From: Leptospira biflexa serovar Patoc strain 'Patoc 1 (Paris)'
GTDB lineage: Bacteria; Spirochaetota; Leptospiria; Leptospirales; Leptospiraceae
DNA length: 64,000 nt
Reading direction: 5' to 3'
Assembly (NCBI RefSeq): GCF_000017685.1
Contig: NC_010602.1
Span: forward strand, 1,815,501-1,879,500
In this document: positions 58,907-64,000 of the stretch, one piece after another
How positions within the stretch are numbered: the stretch's first letter is position 1
Layout of the letters: each line of letters opens with the position of its first letter
Translations under genes and position numbers: made by a program
Notes under the pieces: model-generated
Database searches by the model: none
What the model was told of the DNA's origin: nothing
What the model saw: only the letters and a program-made list of their open reading frames with translations

Positions 58907-60111
58907 CTTGGTTTCCATTTCTCCCATTCTTCATCTGAGATTTTTGGATAATAAGATTCCTTGTTTGAACCAATTGGTTCAAAAGAGAAATGGATCTTTT
59001 TTGTCACAGCAGATCGGAAAACATGTTGTCTCGTTTTTGGATAGAAACCTAAATACCAGTTGGCACCAATTGTGATTTTACCACCCCCACCAGGTAAATC
59101 GTTCACAAACTGAGGAATCCCCATCCCACCAATTTTCCCTCGCATGTATTCTACGATTTCTATGCCACGTGCCAGAGGTGTACGAAAACCTCGAGAACCA
59201 GGAATGAGTTCTGGGTCATATAAGTAATAGGCCCTCACACGCATTTCTAATAACTTCTTATGAAGTGTTAACATGGTTTCTTCATCATCATTAATTCCTT
59301 TGAGTAAAACCGCTTGGTTCCCAACAGAAACTCCCACCTTTAATAACTTAAGGATCGCTTCTTTTGTTTCCTTTGTGCATTCTTTTGGATGATTGAATTG
59401 AGTGTTACAAAAAATGGATAAATTGTCATCATTGTATTTTTCGATGATTTGACAAATGGCATCTGTTATGCGAAACGGAAGTGTGACAGGATTTCGTGTT
59501 CCCAATCGGCAAATTTTTACATGGGGGATTTGGTTGAGTTCTTTTAAAATCCATTCAATCCGAAGATCCGCAAGGTTCAAAGGATCACCCCCACTCACGA
59601 CAACATCTTCTATCTCAGGATGATTTCTGATATAGTCAAAGGCAGATTCCAAATCCGATTTTTCCATCCTTTCTTCATTCGATGAAACCTTCCTTCCGCG
59701 CATACAATGACGGCAATACACACTGCACGAGTGATTCGAAAATAAAAGGACTCGATTCGGATACATATGAGTGAGCCCACGAACAGGGCTTAACCTTTCT
59801 TCTTCCAAAGGATCTGCACTTTCCTCCAAAGAAAAAATGGCTTCTTCCTTTGTTGGAACAATCATCCTACGAATCGGGCAATTCGGGTCACTTGGATCTG
59901 ACAAAGATAAATAATATGGGGTTGTCGAGACAAGGAGTCGGATTGTGTTTTGGATCCCCACACGTTCTGAATCAGACAAGACAAAATAACGCGCGAGATC
60001 TTCTCCCTTCACACGGTTTTGAAGTTGTGAGGTGGGGTCGTTCCAATTTGTCCTAGAAAACAATTCTTCTCTGGCCCGAAGAACTTCTGATAAACTGTTT
60101 TGCACGAGCAT
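58903..60111 (-). CDS. KamA-family radical SAM aminomutase
   Basis: A 402-residue radical SAM, PLP-dependent enzyme of the lysine 2,3-aminomutase family. The iron-sulfur motif CSVYCRHC lies near residue 130 and the PLP Lys region [11 protein letters not shown] near 340. Length fits KamA (about 400) better than the shorter EpmB type. The Asp preceding PGGGG that contacts the substrate amine is retained (NDLPGG). The other substrate Asp (Asp293 in the clostridial enzyme) appears as Glu in [10 protein letters not shown], so specificity may differ. It is the first gene of the operon and divergent from the HAD gene 52 bases away. Confidence 0.87.
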   Translation of the reverse strand: MLVQNSLSEVLRAREELFSRTNWNDPTSQLQNRVKGEDLARYFVLSDSERVGIQNTIRLLVSTTPYYLSLSDPSDPNCPIRRMIVPTKEEAIFSLEESADPLEEERLSPVRGLTHMYPNRVLLFSNHSCSVYCRHCMRGRKVSSNEERMEKSDLESAFDYIRNHPEIEDVVVSGGDPLNLADLRIEWILKELNQIPHVKICRLGTRNPVTLPFRITDAICQIIEKYNDDNLSIFCNTQFNHPKECTKETKEAILKLLKVGVSVGNQAVLLKGINDDEETMLTLHKKLLEMRVRAYYLYDPELIPGSRGFRTPLARGIEIVEYMRGKIGGMGIPQFVNDLPGGGGKITIGANWYLGFYPKTRQHVFRSAVTKKIHFSFEPIGSNKESYYPKISDEEWEKWKPR

Positions 60112-60163
60112 AAGATTTTATTCCTTACTTGCCAACAGACCACCAAATTCTTTTCTGGTGGTA

Positions 60164-60838
60164 ATGCAAGAAAACCGCTTGGGGGAAATCCGAATGGTCG
60201 CCTTCGATGTCGATGGGACCTTATTTTCCTCAGAATCCATAATCTTTAAGACGTATGTGCAGGCAATCGAAGAGTTTGCAAAAAAAACAGGAAAAATTAC
60301 GTCTTTGCCAACACATGATCAGATTATCAATGAAATTGGAAAACCAGTTCGGACCATCTTTGCAAACCTTCTCCCCTCGTTACCAGAGCCAGAACGTGAC
60401 TCCATCTCTGGCAGAGTTTTAGATCTCCTTTGTGATTCCATTCGTAGCGGCGGTGGTGATTTTTATGCTGGGGTGGGATCGACCATCCACTACCTCAAAG
60501 AAAAAGGTTATACCATCACCTGTGCCTCCAATGGTAGAAAACCATACATCGAAACTGTCCTCGATACTGCTGGGGTATTACAATACTTTGAACCCATTGT
60601 GGTCATCAACCAAGAGACCATCCATACCAAGGGGGAAATCTTGGCTGAGTATATTCGCAAGTACAATCTTGAGCCCAGTTCCATCGCCATGATCGGTGAT
60701 CGTCATAGTGATTGGGAGGCAGCAAGGCAAAATGGTTGTCCGTTCGGATTTTGCACCTATGGCCACGGAGTCCCTGGAGAAATCCCAGACTTTGATTGGA
60801 AATTTGAAGATTTAACAACTCTCAAAGAAATTTTTTAA
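60164..60838 (+). CDS. HAD-family phosphatase (phosphoglycolate phosphatase-like)
   Basis: A 224-residue HAD hydrolase. Motif I is FDVDGTLF, motif II CASNG, motif III the Lys in HTKGEIL and motif IV GDRHSDWEAA. Helical cap of type I between motifs I and II. The ATG at 60164 gives a lead of ten residues; an ATG at 60194 with GGGGGA seven bases upstream, beginning MVAFDVDGT, is also plausible. Substrate unknown. It lies 34 bases before the GerMN gene on the same strand. Confidence 0.9.
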   Translation: MQENRLGEIRMVAFDVDGTLFSSESIIFKTYVQAIEEFAKKTGKITSLPTHDQIINEIGKPVRTIFANLLPSLPEPERDSISGRVLDLLCDSIRSGGGDFYAGVGSTIHYLKEKGYTITCASNGRKPYIETVLDTAGVLQYFEPIVVINQETIHTKGEILAEYIRKYNLEPSSIAMIGDRHSDWEAARQNGCPFGFCTYGHGVPGEIPDFDWKFEDLTTLKEIF

Positions 60839-60872
60839 ATTCTAAATTCGAACCTACTCCGACATTGATAGT

Positions 60873-61688
60873 GTGGCGGTACTTCCCCAAATCCAAGAAG
60901 ACAAATGGAAATCCTTACGCTATTTCCTTGGCGGGATCTTTTTTGTACTCGTCTTAATTGAAAAATCTATGGGGTTTGATCTAAAAACCACGGGAAATTT
61001 TTTTCCAAAACAAGGTTTCAAAAACATTGGGAAATTGACCGAAAAACCAAAATTCGCCGAACCTACAGACCCTTTCCAAAGTGAAAATTTTGAAGATGAA
61101 TTGAATTGGGAAGAAGAAGTGTTCAATCATACTTATCCTTCAACTTCGAGCAAATCCAAACCAAACAAAATCGTTGATGATACCATTCCAGAGATCACCT
61201 TACCAGAAGACAGGTTCCCAGGAGCCGGAAAACGAATCCAAGCAGAACCAGGTTACCTTCCTGTTTACTTTTTAAAATTTTACGGTACGGGCAAAAATAG
61301 CCAGTCGCAACTTGTCAAACTCACACGGGAATTCCCAGGTGGGGACCCCATCGTTTTCCTATTCCAAGAATTGACAAAAGGCCCAAACGGTGAGGAAAAA
61401 ACGAAGGGAGTTTTATCTGCCCTGACTAAAAAGATCCGAATTGATCCCAATTATCGTTTGGAAAATGGAATCCTCCACCTCTCCGTTTCCGAGGACTTCA
61501 ATTATGGTGGGAGTATGGAAATCCTAAAAGACCGCTTGGACCAAATCACCTTCACTTATGTGGGCCATTTTGGAATCCAAGGAGTTGTACTATATACAAA
61601 TGGGGAAAGAATCCGAAGCCTTGGCAGTGATGGTTTGTCTTTACCTGATGTCCTTGCCAAATCCCAACGAAAAGTGATTTTATTCTAA
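60873..61688 (+). CDS. membrane-anchored GerMN-domain protein
   Basis: A 271-residue protein starting with GTG. One membrane segment lies at about 15-32. After a linker with many Pro, Glu and Lys (about 45-120) a GerMN domain occupies about 130-265 (IVFLFQELTKGPNGEEKTKGVLSA split over two strands, LHLSVSEDFNYGGS). GerMN domains occur in the lipoproteins GerM and LpqB and bind partner proteins. Here the role is unknown. It follows the HAD gene by 34 bases. Confidence 0.85.
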   Translation: MAVLPQIQEDKWKSLRYFLGGIFFVLVLIEKSMGFDLKTTGNFFPKQGFKNIGKLTEKPKFAEPTDPFQSENFEDELNWEEEVFNHTYPSTSSKSKPNKIVDDTIPEITLPEDRFPGAGKRIQAEPGYLPVYFLKFYGTGKNSQSQLVKLTREFPGGDPIVFLFQELTKGPNGEEKTKGVLSALTKKIRIDPNYRLENGILHLSVSEDFNYGGSMEILKDRLDQITFTYVGHFGIQGVVLYTNGERIRSLGSDGLSLPDVLAKSQRKVILF

Positions 61689-61745
61689 TCCACTAAATGG
61701 TTTACAGAGAATCCACAAATTGTATCCTAAAGTCTGGTTTTCACC

Positions 61746-62939
61746 ATGCGTAGGTATACCTTCAAACGATACGAATTTGTTTTGCGGAAATTATTTTTAC
61801 GCCCTTATCACCCGGAGTTCATTACAACTAGTTTGGACGACATTGCCTCTTCACTTCAAATCTTTAGTGTGATGACGGCTGTGACATCTATCATTTCGCT
61901 TTTGTTTGTTGATTCACTCGTTCGTACAAAAGCAGCCAGTTTTTGGATCGCCTTTTTTAGAATTTCCTCTCTTGCCATTTGTTTTGCCGTTTATCTCTTA
62001 GCCAAACGGCGGATCAAACGTTATGAAAAATATATCTTACATATCACAAGTTTAGTTCTCATAGGACTTGTGACTTTGTATATTCCCATGATGGTATTTG
62101 ATAATCCAAACCATGCCTATTATTTATTTGGTTCTGCCATTGTCATCGCGGGAGCCTCCATCTTACTTTGGTTAGAACCCATCCGAATATGTATCCTTTC
62201 CTTGCTTTATATTTCTGTTTTTATCCCATTACATTTAAATTACTCTCGGATCCAAGGATTTGATCGGTATTTCTTTTACCAAGATGTTCTTATCGTTTCC
62301 TTTTTATTAGCCTTTGGAATCGTTGCCAATTTTCTTATCAACTACTGGCGTTTTGAAGAATACCGTGTGAAAGACAAACTTCATATAACAGTGGGTAAAC
62401 TACTTCGTATCAACCAAAAGATTGAAGACTTGTCCCGAGTGGATTCCATGACGGAACTCTTTAACAGAAGGCATCTTCTAGAACAATTTGATTTGTACAA
62501 AAAAAGATCACACCGAGAAGGATTTGTGATCGGACTTGTCATTTTGGATTTGGACAAATTAAAAACGATTAACGATCGTTATGGTCACAAACAAGGGGAC
62601 CTTGCCATCCAAGCCTTTGCCAAAACCTTAAAGTCAAGGACAAGGATCACAGACATTGCGGCAAGGATTGGTGGGGATGAGTTTTGTTTGCTCGTCTCTC
62701 CCATTGACAAGGAAGGACTTCACACCTTAACCGAATCCATTCGGGGAAAGATGGAAGAATTAAAAATCCCGATCTATAATGCTCCGAATGAATCTCTCAC
62801 TCTCACTGTCTCTATCGGAGGAACCCTTTTCCATCCAGAAGACGATCCTAGTTTTGATGAACTCTACCATAAAATCGACACAGCCCTCTACACATCCAAA
62901 AACGAAGGCAGAAACCGAATCACTTTACTGGAAATGTAA
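61746..62939 (+). CDS. membrane diguanylate cyclase
   Basis: A 397-residue protein with about six N-terminal membrane segments (residues 35-205) and a GGDEF domain (about 230-395). The active-site motif is RIGGDEFCLL and an inhibitory I-site RxxD (RITD) lies five residues before it, so product inhibition by cyclic di-GMP is expected. No EAL domain. The signal sensed by the membrane part is unknown. A structured non-coding gap follows. Confidence 0.95.
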   Translation: MRRYTFKRYEFVLRKLFLRPYHPEFITTSLDDIASSLQIFSVMTAVTSIISLLFVDSLVRTKAASFWIAFFRISSLAICFAVYLLAKRRIKRYEKYILHITSLVLIGLVTLYIPMMVFDNPNHAYYLFGSAIVIAGASILLWLEPIRICILSLLYISVFIPLHLNYSRIQGFDRYFFYQDVLIVSFLLAFGIVANFLINYWRFEEYRVKDKLHITVGKLLRINQKIEDLSRVDSMTELFNRRHLLEQFDLYKKRSHREGFVIGLVILDLDKLKTINDRYGHKQGDLAIQAFAKTLKSRTRITDIAARIGGDEFCLLVSPIDKEGLHTLTESIRGKMEELKIPIYNAPNESLTLTVSIGGTLFHPEDDPSFDELYHKIDTALYTSKNEGRNRITLLEM

Positions 62940-62983
62940 AAAAAAAGATCGACGGAATGTGGATTCAAAATCATACCAGTAAA

Positions 62984-63065
62984 TGAGACTGATTCTCAGT
63001 TTATGTCCATTACGGATAAGGTGTAAAACTTACGAGATGGGGAGAACTCCCCCATCTTTTTTTTT
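62984..63065 (+). other. structured non-coding segment ending in a terminator (possible small RNA)
   Basis: Three successive stem-loops lie between the diguanylate cyclase gene and mqnC. TGAGA at 62984-62988 pairs with TCTCA at 62994-62998; TTATGTCC at 63001-63008 pairs (one bulge) with GGATAA at 63014-63019; the third, at 63035-63057, is a strong terminator. The first also reads as a 7-1-7 palindrome (TGAGACT-G-ATTCTCA). It could be a small RNA or the processed 3' end of the upstream transcript. The remainder of the 246-base gap (63066-63185) shows nothing I can support. Confidence 0.3.
63035..63065 (+). terminator. rho-independent terminator
   Basis: AGATGGGG at 63035-63042 pairs with CCCCATCT at 63050-63057 (loop seven bases) and is followed by eight T residues. 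It can end transcription from the diguanylate cyclase gene or from a small RNA starting in the gap. Confidence 0.88.
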
Positions 63066-63185
63066 AAAACTAGCGAATCTTAGAAATGTTTTGTTTGTTT
63101 CGCTGCCGACTCGAAGAGAATCGAATGCGACCAGATTTCAGAATCCTTTTACGACTCTGTCATCACAACCGATCGATCAGTTAGT

Positions 63186-64000
63186 TTATACCAGCTCCAA
63201 ATTCGTTGGCACTTCTTCATAATTGAGATCACGGCGGACGGGTCGAAACCCACCTTCCTTAAGGAATTTTCTCGCTTCCTTCTCCGTTTTCAGTCCAAAT
63301 GAACGGAGGACATTTTCTTCAATCACAACAGAAGATATATCATCGGCTCCTGAATAGAGTGCCAGTTGTCCAACCCCTTTCCCTAGCACCATCACAGAAG
63401 TTTCAATGTGTTGGATATTATCGAGGAAAATTCGGCAGATCCCAAGCACCTTCAAATACTCATGTGTCGGAACAGGCCTCACTTTGAACCGTTTGGTTTG
63501 GGGTTGGAAGGTCCAAGGGATAAAAGACAAAAACCCACCGGTACGATCTTGTAAATCTCGCACCACCTGCAAGTGTTCCATCACTTCCTCTTCTGTTTCT
63601 TCCGATCCAAATACGATATTGGCAGAGCCTTTGAGTCCCACTTCGTGGCAGGTTTCCATGGCTCGAACCCACTCCGCCACCGTTGCTTTCTTCGGAGAGA
63701 TGATTTGGCGCATCCTTTCTGTGAGGATTTCTGCCCCGGCACCCGGGACTGAATCAAGTCCTGCTTCTTTTAAAATTTCTAAAACTTCACGGAGTGGTTT
63801 TCCTGTAATGGTCTCCAGGTTGATTACCTCTACCGGGGAAAAGGCTCGGATATGCATTTTAGGGTATTTGGCTTTTACGGTGCGAATCACGTCCAAATAA
63901 TAATCAAAAGGAAGCTCTGGATACACCCCTCCCTGTAAGAACATTTGGTCGGCCCCTTCTTCCATGGCATAGTCCATCTTTTGCAGGATGTCTTCTTTGG
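63186..64000 (-). CDS. mqnC: cyclic dehypoxanthine futalosine synthase (5' end outside window)
   Basis: At least 271 residues are readable; the frame continues through the right edge, so the N-terminus with the radical SAM CxxxCxxC is missing. Visible MqnC features are [54 protein letters not shown] and the C-terminal [10 protein letters not shown]. MqnC catalyses radical cyclisation in the futalosine pathway to menaquinone. The similar enzyme MqnE is an alternative, but QGG and PGAGAEIL favour MqnC. mqnA is also in the window. Its 3' end faces the terminator at 63035-63065. Confidence 0.88.
   Translation of the reverse strand, partial: KEDILQKMDYAMEEGADQMFLQGGVYPELPFDYYLDVIRTVKAKYPKMHIRAFSPVEVINLETITGKPLREVLEILKEAGLDSVPGAGAEILTERMRQIISPKKATVAEWVRAMETCHEVGLKGSANIVFGSEETEEEVMEHLQVVRDLQDRTGGFLSFIPWTFQPQTKRFKVRPVPTHEYLKVLGICRIFLDNIQHIETSVMVLGKGVGQLALYSGADDISSVVIEENVLRSFGLKTEKEARKFLKEGGFRPVRRDLNYEEVPTNLELV

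Noticed and set aside
62984..62998. Fur box
   Set aside because: The 7-1-7 layout is suggestive, but bases differ from the Fur consensus and the pairing is equally explained by a simple hairpin.
63066..63185. Possible tRNA-like segment before the mqnC stop
   Set aside because: I could not form an acceptor stem or the TPsiC arm, and no CCA-proximal pairing is visible.
62983..63222. 79-residue plus-strand reading frame after the diguanylate cyclase gene
   Set aside because: It starts within the palindrome, spans the strong terminator, has no ribosome-binding site and an implausible composition.

Overview
The window reads as chromosomal DNA of a spirochete of the genus Leptospira, probably a saprophytic species. 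This is inferred from protein style and gene content, not from a marker gene. Pointers are AT-rich DNA (about 40 percent GC by eye), several SpoIIE-type phosphatases next to a STAS protein, futalosine-pathway menaquinone genes (mqnA, mqnC), many signal-peptide proteins without relatives I recognise, and a dcw cluster of unusual composition. Gene density is very high and many neighbours overlap by 1 to 4 bases. I see no rRNA, tRNA, insertion sequence, prophage or CRISPR array, and no gene-free stretch longer than about 250 bases.

Layout. 1-9.1 kb: signalling and envelope genes (a PAS protein with a degenerate receiver, a STAS protein, a TPR protein, a HAMP-SpoIIE phosphatase, a PrsW-type protease, a CoxE-like VWA protein with a MoxR ATPase). 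9.2-15.3 kb: a large acidic protein of unknown function with a nitrilase-fold pseudoenzyme, then lspA, a UbiB-type kinase and a Gfo/Idh oxidoreductase. 15.3-26 kb: cell-wall block, with murF-purE-purK on the plus strand facing murC-murG-ftsW-mraY-murE-ftsL-like-rsmH on the minus strand. 26-35 kb: HIT protein, cheR, mqnA, a lipoprotein, amtB, a GAF-SpoIIE-TPR phosphatase, a beta-barrel candidate and an AsmA-like protein. 35-44 kb: typA, then rplU-prp-rpmA, obg-proB-proA-nadD-yqeK-LCP-like-rsfS. 44-54 kb: DUF255 thioredoxin-domain protein, TolC-like protein, M20 amidohydrolase, enoyl-CoA hydratase with a palindromic operator, MarR regulator, pepP, glycosyltransferase 9, thiolase-like protein. 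54-57 kb: bfr, a THUMP rRNA methyltransferase with an apparent AUA start, an N-acetylglutamate synthase-like protein and a DCC protein. 57-60 kb: a tightly overlapped three-gene operon of a KamA-type aminomutase, a D-Ala-D-Ala-ligase-like ATP-grasp enzyme and a haem-oxygenase-like diiron protein. 60-64 kb: HAD phosphatase, GerMN protein, diguanylate cyclase and the 3' part of mqnC.

How the genes work together. The mur/mra/fts block makes lipid II and loads it for division, but the usual neighbour ftsI is absent. The STAS protein and two SpoIIE phosphatases suggest partner-switching regulation, although no anti-sigma kinase lies in the window. mqnA and mqnC point to futalosine-type menaquinone synthesis.

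The best candidate for an undescribed system is the kamA / ATP-grasp / diiron-oxygenase operon at 57.2-60.1 kb. Its enzyme set looks like a small pathway that makes and conjugates a beta-amino acid. Also notable are the AUA start at 54613, Prp beside an L27 that lacks the cleavable leader, a thiolase-like protein without its nucleophilic Cys, the nitrilase-like protein without its Cys, and several palindromes and hairpins in control positions.
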